Below are positions 47,069 through 59,407 of a stretch of 64,000 bases of DNA, piece after piece. Numbering within the stretch: position 1 is the stretch's first letter; each line of letters opens with the position of its first letter. The translations under genes were made by a program, and so were the position numbers. Location of the stretch: assembly GCF_001039355.2 (NCBI RefSeq), contig NW_019776049.1:45006-109005 (forward strand), written 5' to 3'. A model generated the notes under the pieces. That model searched no databases and was not told the origin of the DNA. It saw only the letters and a program-made list of their open reading frames with translations. The stretch comes from Lingula anatina. Lineage: Eukaryota > Brachiopoda > Lingulata > Lingulida > Lingulidae.

Positions 47069-50000
47069 GTAAAATAAAGAACTGCACCAATCACACAGCG
47101 ACTCAGAGTATTTGCATATGTCTGGGGACGTTCATTTATGATGTAAATGTTGACTTTTATGAATCTTTTTAATTCTAAGCAAAATTGAGAATTTGAGTTA
47201 AAGCACAATGTCGTCCGATGAAAAAGTGAGTATTATGGAGTATCGTGTATAGTGTTACACCGAGATAACCAACGATTGGGTGTGGTCCTTCTTAATCATT
47301 GGGAAGTTATATCAATGGGCGGAAACTTGACCAAAGATTCTAATACTATAACAGTCGGGGAATATGTAATGTATCACGCTCTTTAGAGAGAAAATGTATG
47401 TTCTATGAAATTATTTCGTGCTGGCAGGACGCGGAGTAACTAAATTTAAAGTCTACGAGAAAATTAGTTGGTGAGTGGAGCAAACATGGCTACCTTGGGT
47501 ATTCAATATCTTTGGAGTGTACGCCGCCTTTTGTTAGAGTGAGCCATTGTTATTTTCCGCAGTCATGCACAGCGCGTATATAATGCCAGTGAAATGTGGC
47601 TTGGACTGGTTTTGAGTGTGATCATCTGCAGTCATCGTAACATCATATAACGACACCTTGCTGCGACACGTTCGCAGTACATGCTAAAATATCTCGTCAA
47701 AGTCCGTCGCCTTTTACTTATTGTTAAAAGGCATTTGAAACCTACCTGACATTTAACTCCATTACAGGTATCCGTATTAGACTGCATAGTCACCGTTTAT
47801 GAATTTTACGATAATTATGTTATCCACGGTAAATTTTGTCGTCGGAATCTCCAGTGATTTAAGTTTATCAGAAAAGGAAAAAAAAAGACTTGGCCTGTCA
47901 CCCTGTGAAAGGTGCCAAAGGGCGTGTCCTGGCGCGAGTGAAAGTGATTCATTTGCATACAACAATAACGCGACCATTTACTCATTGATCGCACAAATTG
48001 TAAACTTATTAATATGATGGAATCCCTTTTGGTTTTTGAACGAAATTAAAAGCATTTAATAACTGTGTTTGCACTTTGGGTTCCGGAATAGTGACTTTAT
48101 GATGACTCTGTAGTAATTTGTCACTTGAACTGAAGTTAGTAATTACAAACTTTGAAGCAACACATGTGATCGTTGAGGTACATACCATAGCAACCAGTGC
48201 AATTAATTTGTGTGGTCATTCAACGATGAACATCTTCAGAATAAAATGGCCTTTGAGTGATTAAGGATTTGAATGCTTGCACCTTTATAAATGACAATAC
48301 AATACTAAAATGTAAAACATCTCCCTACTGCAACACTTTCAATTCATGTTTTCACTTCACGGTTGTTTCTTTTCTCAGCCTCAGAATGTCGTTTTCATAG
48401 ATGGGAAGAAAAGGAAACATGAGCAGGTAAGTGCATGATTGTCTAAATGAGCAATTGGCTGTTTATGTTACGATACATAAGTGTCAAATTTCTTCCTTGG
48501 GGTATACAGTAGTATAGATATCTTGCCAGTAAGCATATATAAATTAACATGACAGAAAATAATTTTCAGCAAAGGGCTTTTATTTGTACTTTACACTTAC
48601 CACACTTGGCCTATCGTCTGTCTGACCGAGCTTACTGTTTGCATGCAAAAGTTTTAATTACTCATGTATTAATTACTCAATGGATGAATAGACAAACTGT
48701 ACGAGTAGTTCACCGGAAAGAAAGAGCGCGGGGAATTATGTCCATACAGAGTACTGTTGATCATTCTTGATCCTTTTCCTGATTACGGTTTTGCGCTTCT
48801 TTTATATCATATATGGTACCGGTATGTAACACGTCTATTCAGCACGCCAGCGTGGGACGTAGCACTTTGAATATAACTCACCGGGTGTGTCCGCCATACA
48901 CCGGCTTTTATATATTATAGACCTCTTTCTGTGAAGGGTCGCAAACCATAATCCCTCAGTCACAATGAACCCCGCCCTTTTATTCATATTGATAACCACC
49001 CCGTGGCACGTTCTCAGTCCTAACCAACTGTAATGCAGTATCATTAAATTGGGACGTTTTAGCATTTCTTAGAAAAATGACAAAGTCTTCATTGACAAGC
49101 TGTGAAATTCATAACTTTGTCACTTTCATTTTCTATATTGATATGCAGCTGTCCTATGGCCTATAGTCTACTACCATGTTATGGGAAACAAAAATAAATT
49201 GTATTTGCCGATGAAATATAAGGGGAATAAGAGCTTTTGGTTTCGTTTGATTAGTTTACATATGTTGTTTAGAGAAACATTACCTTAAAGGGTGGTTCAC
49301 ATTTGGCTTATGTACCCAAATCCCAACTTTTGACATTAGTATCAGAAATGTATTTGGGTTTTTGTAGTTGCTCCTTTTGTGTCAACATCTTAACAATCGT
49401 CCTGATGCGTTTCTTAAGAAGAATACATTAGGGGTATTTCACTGAATAAAACTGAAATTGATAGGTAAGCGTCTTACCATTACAATATTGGAACAGACCC
49501 TGATATTTTCCACAAAATGTACTCATTATACAATAGGCTGTTGGAAATGCCATATCTCTACATCATGTTTTTTTCATGTAAGGCTGCTTCGCCATGTTTG
49601 TTTAGAAATTAGGTTGGCCTTTAAAAATCATATGTTACCCAACATGATCTGATTCGGTTTTTGACTACATATGTCTTGCGAGTACGATTGAACATAACGG
49701 AGGGATGTCGTAGCTAGGGAACAACAGAGTCAGGGCACTACTATTTATTTGTACATTGTACCCCTGAAGGCTCCAGACTTAATATAGATATAATGTTATA
49801 TGTATATTATGGGTGGGAAAACCAGTTAGCTTGGGCAGACCTCTCAGGTGTCATGTTTTCTTTTACCCTTTTTTTGTGATGTTTAAGGCGATTAAGGCGA
49901 CGGCCCGTGGAAAATAGAGCTGAGATGTTTTTTGAAATCCCACACGACTCAAATGCCATGCACGTTTGTATTTTATTTTAGCCAGAGGTCCAAAGTTTAG

Positions 50001-53000
50001 ACCTAGAGATGTTGCGTTTTCACGCCCCGTATGGAGTGAGCAAGGTAGACAAGGTGTATGGATGCCAGTTCCCCGTGTCCTCGTTTTGCGCTGTTTTCTT
50101 TCTCTTGTTGCAGATTTAGTGCAGTCTTACAATATCCCATACCTGCTGTGCTCCATTGCTTTATAATATAGAAATAATATGAAATGATAAGTTGCTGTAT
50201 AAATACACTACCCTTGCTTTATTTGTCCAAATCTATTGAAGCATTGACCGTGATGCAATACTAGTGACTTAGTAGGCATACTGTAGGCTACACTGGTAGA
50301 TATGCGCTGTTGTATCTAAAACGCAATCAACACCGTACAAACTTGGAAAATGTATAATCTGACTTCATCATACATACCGATCTAATGCCTGAATTCGGGT
50401 GGGGTGGGGGGGGGGGGGTTTGTGGGGGGTAGAATTCTAGGGCAAGTTTTAAGGGACTCAACGGGACATGAAGTCAGTCACACTATTTTTAGTACTTGTT
50501 AGTACGGTTTTGACCTTACCCAATGAATATACCTTAGTTGGCTGTAGTAATATGTGTAAAACTTTGAAATTCTGGGCAGCGAAAACCCTTTTTTAGCAAT
50601 GAATTCTATAGAAACTGATATACGTTATTGCGGTATGTACAGTTTAGAAAGAAGTGCTCGTGTAGACCATTTGTTATCGTCTAAATTTCCGTAGATCATA
50701 TTGCTTTGTCTTCCCTGTGATATTGCTTAACCACGTGGCATTGTAAATCTTACTGTATTTTGAAGACCTATGGTGCATTTTTGCTTCTGTTACTTGCTTT
50801 AATTGATACTCGTATTCGATAGATGCAGGTATATCCGGAGAAAATGAGCTTTCTATGGGTGCTTCCAAGAAGACTTAACAATCTAAACTGTGATTTTCGA
50901 AAAATAAAGGTGTCATATTTCTTGGAAGATATTTTTGTATTATACCTCGAAACGACACTTAAATAAGATCTCCCCTTAAAAGTTAATGCTTTAAAAAATT
51001 GTACTAAACCAAAAGGTAGTGTCGCTCGGACCTAAGATTCGTTTGATTACATCCAAACTACACCGTGGCAAAACGCAGGTCTATGAAAGTAACACATTAG
51101 CTTTCTTTAACATATAGGTATTTATTTTGCACACCCATATACATAACAGTGCAAACCCCGATGTAGGTGATCTAATCACTTCCACTGAAGCAAAGCTCTG
51201 TAAAAAAAGAACATATAAATAATTTTTCAGGCTGCTTCAATAATTGAAGAAGACAGAAAGCTAGACTTCACTAAAGATGAAAACGAAGAACGTGGAAACT
51301 GGTCAGGGAAAGCCGACTTTCTTTTGGCCTGTCTAGGCTATGCTGTTGGTTTGGGGAACGTCTGGCGGTTCCCATACCTTTGCTATAGAAATGGAGGAGG
51401 TAAGTGTGAAGAATTGCAACATGAAATATCTCTTTCAGTAAGAAATCCAGGAAGTGAAATCACTGATTTACATCTCCATATACGGTTATCTTTACATGTG
51501 TGTCTTAACTGTTAAAATTCTATTTATGAAATCTGATTAAAAGTGTTTAGAGCTACTCTTACTCATTAACTTGTAATATATGTATACATCATCCGTTTTG
51601 AAATGGTAATGGCAAAGGGGATTTTTTTTTTTTTTTGTAAAATTAAACCAGTTTTGAGATTGAAAACCTATATATGATATGAGGCTTTAATAAGTGATAT
51701 TTAAGACAGCTAAAACTATATTGTACGTAGAACGAAACATCAAATTTCGATATAAAAACTCTTAACTTGAGATTGTTGGTTGTCTATTTTGTTGGATAAT
51801 CCAAAAACTAAAAAAGTGCTGGTTTGGGAATGGTGGTTGATTGGGAATAGTAAAGTTGATATTGTATCGTATACACAAAGGCCGCTTTTATGAACTTTGC
51901 ATTGCCCCTATACTTTCTGGTAATGGAATATTGCAGCATTTTTTTCTCTTTTCTTTACAGCTGTGTTCTTCATCCCCTACTGCATCATGTTATTTTTGGT
52001 GGGTATGCCAATATTTTTTCTGGAGTTATCACTTGGTCAGTTCACAAGCAGCGGACCCCTAACGTGTTGGAAGTTTGCACCAATGTTTACAGGTAAGACG
52101 AGTAGTTCCGTCACAATTTTTAATGCAACCAATATGTTGGAAATCGACAATTCAATATTTTTACATTGTACAAGATTTCGATACAACAAAATGCAATAGA
52201 CGGAAATTTTGTCGTCTTCAGTAATTTTCTAGCCCTTATCAAACAACACTCCAACGGATTTAACACTCAAAATACATTGTAAATATGTTTAAGACCATCT
52301 TACATGTGCGACGTACACTGTACCAGAATTCCACCCTTGCTTCAAATATCTTTAAAATTTTGTAAAAGTATGTATTATCAAAAATGATTAAACCAAAATC
52401 TGTTAGATATAAGCACAGGTTGTCTAAAGAGAATTCGGCAAATCCCAATATATTAACACGATAGAGTGACAAAACTGATGACTGCGATGGTATCTGAAAG
52501 TGAATATACGTTCAAACTTATAGTGAAACGAGTTAAGGTTAATCTAACAATGGTAAAATGTTGCTTTACACATCTGAATCGTCATGCTATTTTACACTAT
52601 CATTATGTTTCATAGATTATTTTTCATGTGCAAATCTTTATATTCAGGTCTTGGTGTTGGGATGGTGATCGTGTCGGCGTTGGTTGCTATATATTACAAC
52701 ATGATCATCGCCTGGTCGCTGTATTATCTGTTTGCGTCTATCATCTCTATCCCGACCGGGACGCTGCCCTGGGCCGGCGCCGGTGGATGTGGGAACTGGT
52801 GGAACTCGGATTGTGAGTTAAACAATATATTTTTGTAAAATATCCCAAGAACTGCTTCATTTAGAATTAGGCATAGGTTTTTATACGCGCATTTGTTTCC
52901 AAACGTATGTTTGCGTGTGAGTGTGATTACTGTGATTACATGCATAACTACGTGTGGTACTTGCTTTAAAATCTTTTATTCTTTTATTTTCTCTGATATA

Positions 53001-55467
53001 TCAGCTCTCAGTTTTGCACACATGCCCACTCGTTGAGGGGAAAATATTCCGTTTAAATCAAGTATTTTTTGTCCTTTTTAGTTTGTGCGGAAACCTTGAC
53101 GAACCTCACTTCCCACAATTGTTCAGCAATGTCACTTACTGAAAGTGCTAATGGCGTCTGTTATAATGGGTCGGTTGTTGCTGGTATCTGGAATTACACA
53201 AGAGCCAAGGAAAATAATATCAGTCCTCGACCAGCAGCAGAAGAATACTTATAGTAAGCTATATGTGGTTTGAACTATTGGATACATAGAAAACGAGCTA
53301 ATTGCGCGATATACTCAATGGAACTAATCTTAATCGCCTTTTTGTGTTTGCTTCAATCTCATCTTTTAACCTTTCATCCATTCATAACACTGTATACGAA
53401 CGTGTTTCCCCAATTCACTACTTTCTTCTGGATAAAAAGTTGACTTGATGCCAAGAATTTTTCCTTCAAACGTCCAAGGTAAACCCATAAGCTAGTTCGT
53501 AATTACTTTTTCAAACGCCATCATAACACATAAATCCAGATTTAACTTTTATATAATTTAAATGACATAACTGATCAAATGTTTAGGTTTTTCAGGGGTG
53601 GATTTAGGCCATCTTCTGGGTCTTCCGGAAGACGGTCAGATTTTCAAGTTAACATTGACGGGTATCTATTTTTTTCTGTCGGAAGACGGTCAAAAATGGA
53701 GAATGGATAAACAAAGATAATTTGGAAGACTGTCAGAAAATATCTCTGGATCCGCCCCTGTTTTTGGTATGGGCATGTCAAGATATTTTTGTCATAATGG
53801 CAATTATTAATTTATCCTTGCAGTGGTCGCGTGTGGCGGCTATACCAGAGCACTGGTCTGGATAACTTAGGAGAGCTGCACTGGGACCTGGCTGTATCGC
53901 TCCTGGGAGCCTGGGTTATAGTGGCTCTCAGTTTGATCAAGGGGATAAAGTCATCAGGAAAAGTGCGTAACAAATACTATTACATATACATAATTTAACA
54001 CTTATGCAATTGTCAGTTAGAGTCGTTTTGATTGGCCAAAATCACTGTGCACTAGTGTCTAATCTAAATATTTATAATTCATATTTAAATAGATTTTATG
54101 AAATTCGTCTAGATACTCAGATCAAACTGAGAGATTTTAAAGAGTAGTTGGACCCAAGTTATTCAAACGGTATGCGACTGTTTTTTTTTCTTTTTTATTA
54201 TTTAAAAAAAAAGAGTTGTTGAAACTCATGAGAAGGTCGTGTCTTAATAAACATCAAATGAAATTAACATCTTGAATCAATCGTTGTTTTTCAGGTTGTC
54301 TATTTCACCGCACTTTTTCCATATGTCGTCTTGGTCATTCTGTTTGTCCGCGGACTTCTCCTTGATGGTCACAGAGAAGGGATTGAGTTTTACATCATGC
54401 AGGCGAACCTTACCAAGTTGACTGAAGCAGCTGTCTGGAAAGATGCGGCTGTTCAGATCTTCTTCTCACTGTCTGCCTCATGGGGTGGACTGATTACCCT
54501 CTCTAGCTATAATCGCTTCCATAATAACTGTCTGAGGTAAATGTTACAGTATTTATTTTAATAAGGTGACTTATCCGATAGAGAATTGCTGATGTAAGAC
54601 AAAGGATATTTTTACAAAGATATTAAAAATAATTAAGGCACTGCTTTTTAATGTAAATGTTACTATTTTTAAACAGAAAATTACTCCAGAAAGAATTTGT
54701 TCCACTGGCAAATATATTATTCGCAAAATGTGATGTGTACGATTTATTAATTTTCACTTTCAGAGACTCTTTGATTGTTTCCATCGGCAACTGTCTAACG
54801 AGTTTCTTTGCCGGCTTTGTCATCTTCTCCTACCTTGGTTTCCTGGCACGCGAGCTAAATTTGCCAGTTTCGGAGGTTGCTGACGGAGGTAAATGAATAA
54901 GCGTCATTTCCCAGTGCAACGCAATTATTATTGGAAATTATCAATAATCAAACACTTACTCAGCACTGTCTTTGGGTGTCATCAAATTTCCTTTCTCTAA
55001 ACAGTATGATCTTTGTTACTGCTAATATTTAGATGAGTGTATATCCAGTAATTACTAGTGGATTGTTCAATACAGGTATCGGACTGGCATTTGTGGTATA
55101 TCCACGAGCCGTTGCAACAATCGGCGCATCCCACTTTTGGTCCATCATCTTCTTCATCATGTTGATTACACTTGGCTTGGACAGCGAGGTACGTTTATAC
55201 AGATGGTTTCATATTCATGATTACATGAGTAAAAATTCATATTTCGTCATTTTGTTTTAAGATAAACAACATTATAGATATACAGAAATAATAAGTAAAA
55301 CGCTGGCTTTATGGCATTTTGCTTAAAACACGGGGGTGACATACAATTTTTTTAACATCTTTATTCTCTTGAAAGGTTAAATATTATTGAAGTATGATTA
55401 AAGGTGGCAAGTCGCCAAGGCATTACAGGCTCACCTTTGAAATATATCAAGTCATTAAGTTACATTA

Positions 55468-55502
<35 letters not shown>

Positions 55503-58030
55503 TTAAAAAAATAATATTCAAAGAAAAGACAGTAACGAAGACATAAGTGACATACCATACAACAACGTCACAAAGCATTTATAATATCCTCTTCTTGGAA
55601 TTTTGCAAAACAGAATACTGATTTTTCAATTTATATATTCACAGTTTGCCTTAGTTGAAACCGTCACCACTTCTATCATGGACGTATGGACCAGTACTAG
55701 GAAGCACAAATGGGCCGTGGTCACGTGCGTTAGCATCATCTTGTACCTGCTTGGCCTCGTTATGTGCACGTCTGTAAGTTGGGAATCAAGCGTACTTTAC
55801 TGTTAATAAATATCTGCAAAATTTATCCGCCTTTGTGACAAATGTGATAAAACAGTTATTCTTGACATAGACACTAAATGACAAGATCATACACTATTCA
55901 AATGTTTCAACTATTCAACTATCCATGGGCCTTTTTCATAACCCAGTAATACATTACAGTTTGATGATGAGCTTGAAAAAAAGGGACACACAAATATGTA
56001 GTTCCAGTAGGCAAAGTGTTGTTGAAATCGTATAACTAAACTCAGGGTGATATTTTTCATTTCCCGATAAAATAGTAACAAAATGCATGCAGGATAATTA
56101 ACTTGACACAACAGATCGTATGGAAGCCTAAGAAAAAATGGTGTTAACAAGTTGAACCCAAACAAAGGCGGAAATGTCGAATGCTTACGCACCGGTAATA
56201 CTCAAGAAATAATAAAATCAACAACCTGATCTCATTGCTTGCTTGGAAATTAATAGCCAATACAATAATTGTTATATAATTGTATATAATTGTAATTCGA
56301 CGAACACAACTGATAATTATTCCAGGGTGGAGCCTACTTACTACAGCTGGCGGATGAATATTCTGGGGGCTGGAACGTTCTTTTGATTGCTTTCTCGGAG
56401 TGCATAGCCATTGGCCTCGTATACGGTAACCTTTTTAAATATAAGTTTCTTAAAAGTAATGATTTCAAATATATGAGTATATCAAATCATTTATACTTCG
56501 GATTGACTTGAACCAAAACGCCAAAATTACAACTCTAAGTTAAGGACTCTTTTGACTAAGAAAACGACACAGTCTTACTGAGTTTTATTGCTCATTAAGA
56601 CAAGACAATTAATTCTGCTCATACTGGTAGTTTAGCCATCCACTACGCAAACGTTATGTAACTACTTTGCAGGCGTAAAGCGGTTCAGAGACGACATTTA
56701 CGTGATGGTTGGAGAGATGCCTTGCTTCCCTTGGATGTGTTCCTGGTGGTGGTGGGCTGTCAACTGGTGTTTCTTCACTCCACTCCTTGTGGCTGTAAGT
56801 GAAATTATGGCAAATGGCATAATAATTAACACGTGTGATAATCAAAATAATCCGTATTAAAAAGCGTATGTTGTAAATAAAAATTATGACAAATTTCCAT
56901 AGACCAAAGTGATGACCGAAATCTCTGAAACTGCTTTTGATTCCACCTTTCAGTTTATTATGATCTTCTCCTGGATCAACTACAAGCCACTGTCATTTGG
57001 AACTTACGAGTATCCAGTGTGGGGTCTTGCACTCGGCTGGCTGATGACCATGGCGGTGGTGGTAGGCATCTTCATCCCGTACATCTACCTGCTCATAGTG
57101 ACACCTGGCGGCCTGTGGACTGTAAGTGTTCAAAACAACATTTCCCCTTCTATATTATCTTCTATATATGTTATGAATGCACTAGTATGTGGAACCGCTA
57201 ATGTCTTCTTGTGGGACGTGGTTACCTATGATAAAATGAAAGAAGTAAGATGAAGTGTTTTGTGTCCAAAATATTTTTTACAATAAAGTGTTTTGGTTAA
57301 CCTAATCTTTCAAGTACTATTGGCAAGTGCTATGAATGTATTTGTCAGTAGATCCAATTAGTAAGTAAAGCTACCAATGAAAACCACTAAATCTGACTCG
57401 CTACCAGAAGTTCAGATTTTTCATGAAGTCAATTCACTTTGTTTTTATCTTTATCCGCAGCGTATTGTAACCCTCGCCTCCCCGACAGTAGAATGGGGCC
57501 CTGCTCTACCTAAACACCGGCGCCTGGCAGCCAGGTTCCACCGTGCAATGATTATTGATCCATGGGATACTGGTGTAATGGGGAACGGTCTGGAAGTGAA
57601 AGTAAGTCGGATACTTAGCGTTCGAATATTCAGCATAATGGAACCAAGGGTAGGGCAATTGATAAAAAGATATAAAACGTACATTTTAACACAAAAAAAA
57701 AAAAAAAAAGAAAAGAAAGAGGAGAAAAAACACAAAGGTTATTTGATTCATTTGATATAATGGGGATATGTAAGGGATAATATGGCAATACCATGTGTGC
57801 ATTTCGACCATTCATCCTTCTACATCTGTGAATAAGCAGTAGGCTTCGTCATTTATTAGTCCCCAATGAGGTAACACCGATCTTTCCCCTCAATCATGAG
57901 CACTCTATCTATGTATGAATATCAATATTTGATCTCTGTGTACAGTTTTGTTCAGATTTGTCACGACTACCTTCAGGTGGATCCTGGTCCAGGTGTTCCA
58001 AACCCAGCTTACGAAGATGACAGGCTATGA
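46955..58030 (+). CDS. SLC6 Na+/Cl- dependent transporter, glycine-transporter-like (16 exons)
   Basis: Plasma-membrane symporter of the neurotransmitter:sodium family, probably taking up glycine or a similar amino acid. Sixteen exons join in frame (2184 nt, 727 aa). TM1 has [20 protein letters not shown], with Gly where monoamine carriers have Asp, as in amino-acid carriers. EL2 (from about residue 210) has Cys residues and five N-glycosylation sequons (NLT, NCS, NGS, NYT, NIS). TM6-7 has [20 protein letters not shown] then [13 protein letters not shown], very GlyT2-like, and TM8 has [14 protein letters not shown]. The tail ends NPAYEDDRL. The N-terminus carries a predicted short coiled coil, unusual for SLC6. 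Substrate is inferred from motif similarity; proline or another amino acid remains possible. Confidence 0.94.
47208..47225 (+). CDS. SLC6 possible alternative first exon (MSSDEK)
   Basis: ATG and five more codons run directly into GTGAGT in phase 0, the same phase as exon 1, so this could splice to exon 2 at 48379. It would replace the coiled-coil N-terminus by six residues. It is very short, and support is only phase and donor match. Confidence 0.3.
48379..48426 (+). CDS. SLC6 exon 2
   Basis: 16 codons ([16 protein letters not shown]), phase 0-0, between ttctcag and CAG|gtaagt. It is a short basic cytosolic stretch. Being phase 0-0, it could be skipped without a frameshift. Confidence 0.7.
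49982..50044 (+). CDS. SLC6 possible cassette exon
   Basis: A 63-nt segment between tattttattttag and AAG|gtagac is open in phase 0-0 ([21 protein letters not shown]) and would insert 21 residues between exons 2 and 3. No homologue is recognised and it is not included in the main model. Confidence 0.25.
51231..51399 (+). CDS. SLC6 exon 3 (TM1)
   Basis: 169 nt, phase 0 in and 1 out. It encodes the acidic linker [20 protein letters not shown], then [16 protein letters not shown] and TM1 with [17 protein letters not shown], the Na+ and substrate-binding unwound segment. Confidence 0.96.
51961..52092 (+). CDS. SLC6 exon 4 (TM2)
   Basis: 132 nt, phase 1-1. It encodes [20 protein letters not shown], then [20 protein letters not shown] and PMFTG. 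The canonical NGGGAF becomes NGGAVF here. Confidence 0.95.
52648..52812 (+). CDS. SLC6 exon 5 (TM3)
   Basis: 165 nt, phase 1-1. It encodes [20 protein letters not shown] and [11 protein letters not shown] with the YYN of TM3, then [16 protein letters not shown] at the start of extracellular loop 2. Confidence 0.95.
53082..53253 (+). CDS. SLC6 exon 6 (extracellular loop 2)
   Basis: 172 nt, phase 1 in and 2 out. It encodes [19 protein letters not shown] and a continuation with five N-glycosylation sequons, ending RPAAEEYLY, like the PSEEY/PAEEY motif before TM4 in SLC6. The donor is ATA|gtaagc. Confidence 0.93.
53593..53760 (+). mobile_element. hAT-like MITE in SLC6 intron 6
   Basis: This 168-bp element has termini CAGGGGTGGATTTAGGCC and CTCTGGATCCGCCCCTG, inverted repeats of the CAGGGGCGGATC type common in hAT families. 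The internal sequence GTCGGAAGACGGTCAAAAAT is repeated in inverted and direct fragments. It is about 85-90% similar by eye to 58081-58249. A clear 8-bp target duplication is not visible. Confidence 0.8.
53824..53962 (+). CDS. SLC6 exon 7 (TM4)
   Basis: 139 nt, phase 2 in and 0 out. It encodes [40 protein letters not shown] and IKSSGK. The donor is gtgcgt. Confidence 0.95.
54295..54536 (+). CDS. SLC6 exon 8 (TM5-TM6)
   Basis: 242 nt, phase 0 in and 2 out. It encodes [20 protein letters not shown], then [20 protein letters not shown] and [19 protein letters not shown]6 [16 protein letters not shown] is close to vertebrate glycine transporter 2. Confidence 0.96.
54764..54888 (+). CDS. SLC6 exon 9 (TM7)
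   Basis: 125 nt, phase 2 in and 1 out. It encodes [20 protein letters not shown] and [20 protein letters not shown], with the TM7 Asn and SFFAGFVIF segment of the Na+/Cl- site region. Confidence 0.95.
55076..55188 (+). CDS. SLC6 exon 10 (EL4-TM8)
   Basis: 113 nt, phase 1 in and 0 out. It encodes [20 protein letters not shown] and [26 protein letters not shown] and LGLDSE are SLC6 signatures. Confidence 0.96.
55468..55500 (+). repeat. (AAT)n microsatellite
   Basis: A pure trinucleotide run in SLC6 intron 10. Confidence 0.9.
55645..55773 (+). CDS. SLC6 exon 11 (TM9)
   Basis: 129 nt, phase 0-0. It encodes [20 protein letters not shown] and [20 protein letters not shown]. Confidence 0.95.
56326..56425 (+). 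CDS. SLC6 exon 12 (TM10)
   Basis: 100 nt, phase 0 in and 1 out. It encodes [20 protein letters not shown] and [14 protein letters not shown]. Confidence 0.95.
56673..56794 (+). CDS. SLC6 exon 13
   Basis: 122 nt, phase 1 in and 0 out. It encodes [20 protein letters not shown] and [28 protein letters not shown] is the SLC6 loop after TM10. The run of four Trp is unusual. Confidence 0.93.
56903..57121 (+). CDS. SLC6 exon 14 (TM11-12)
   Basis: 219 nt, phase 0-0. It encodes [40 protein letters not shown] and [20 protein letters not shown]. Confidence 0.94.
57461..57601 (+). CDS. SLC6 exon 15 (cytosolic C-tail)
   Basis: 141 nt, phase 0-0. It encodes [20 protein letters not shown] and [20 protein letters not shown]. 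The W-GPALPxHR pattern is typical of the SLC6 C-terminus. Confidence 0.93.
57977..58030 (+). CDS. SLC6 exon 16 and stop
   Basis: 18 codons, [17 protein letters not shown] then TGA. The acceptor is taccttcag. The 3' UTR begins within 50 bp of a hAT-like MITE. AATAAA hexamers lie at 58571-58576 and 59225-59230. Confidence 0.88.
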   Translation: MDPGPGVPNPAYEDDRL

Positions 58031-58080
58031 ATCTCGTGCAACGAACTAGAAAAAAACTGAGAATGAAGAGACACGGACGT

Positions 58081-58249
58081 CAGGGGCGGATTGAGGCCGT
58101 ATTCTGGGTCTTCAGGAAGACTGTCAGATATTCAAATATAAACTGACTTGTATCTATTTTTTTTCTGTCGGAAGACGGTCAAAAATGGAGAATGGATCAA
58201 CAAAGATAATTTGGGAGACTGTCAGAAAAAAGCTCTGGATCCGCCCCTG
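58081..58249 (+). mobile_element. hAT-like MITE in SLC6 3' UTR
   Basis: This 169-bp relative of 53593-53760 in the same orientation has termini CAGGGGCGGATTGAGGCC and CTCTGGATCCGCCCCTG. It starts 50 bp after the stop codon, so it is probably transcribed as part of the 3' UTR. Confidence 0.8.
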
Positions 58250-59330
58250 CCCGTGTAGTGCTTATAGTGTTATACTTCCACAAAAGCACAGCTGTTTATA
58301 TCATCCAAAATATCTGACAAAAAATCAACCAGTCTATGCAATTATGGAAACAAGTAGGAAGAAATCCTTGACATAAAGCCGAAGATGAGGATATCTTTTT
58401 CACAATTACATCTTCGCATGTAAATATAAATCTTATCATTATTTTGGTAAATGCAAAACGAGTCAATCCATAGATGTATATACATGTAGAAAATATTGTT
58501 ATGTATTTAGGCACATTTATATTACTTTGCAACTCGAGAATCTATTACTCGTAGCCATTCTTCCAATCTGAATAAATCCGTATCCTCGTAATCTACAATC
58601 TTTTAGCCTCTCCTGTAAAATGGAAGGAGAGGGAGAGGAAGAAGTGAGCGCATGAGTATCTGATTTATCCAGGTTGCAGTTCTTCCACCTTTTTAGGAAC
58701 GGGTTATCCTGAAGCAAGAACGTGTGCATCAGTTTAGTTTAGCATGAATAGCTTACTCACAAAGCTTTGCAATAGGTGGATTATCACAAAAATATTGATA
58801 TAATTATCTGGACATCTGAATTCGGTCCTGGGTTTAAATTGGTCTGCCTGTGCTGAGATTTATTCAAGTTGAAAGTATAATCTCAATTGTATTTATTGAA
58901 ATAAGATGTTAAAATTGGGGTCATCTTTCTGTTATAAGTTTACTGGTAGACCAGTCATATTTTAAATTGAATATTTCCCTTTCTACCTTTCTGTCTTCTC
59001 TTTTTTGTTCTTTCTTTTTGAAGCGGGCCGTAAGAGGTCGCAAAGGCATTTTGAATTGTGATATGGTTAAAATGTGATTGATATTCGTGTTTCCGTTGGA
59101 GAAATTGCCAAATTCACGCAACATCCAATCTTATTATCTTATTGACCTTTCCGTTTTACTAAATGTATTTTTATTGTTATACATTTCATACACATATATA
59201 CATATACTTCTTTCAATGATAAATAATAAAATTTAACAAAATGGTTTTATCATTATGTAGGTCGTCTTGTTTTTTATTTTTTTTTGTGCGGACTTAGTTT
59301 TAAGATAGGTCGTCATCAGAAGTGGATCAG

Positions 59331-59407
<77 letters not shown>

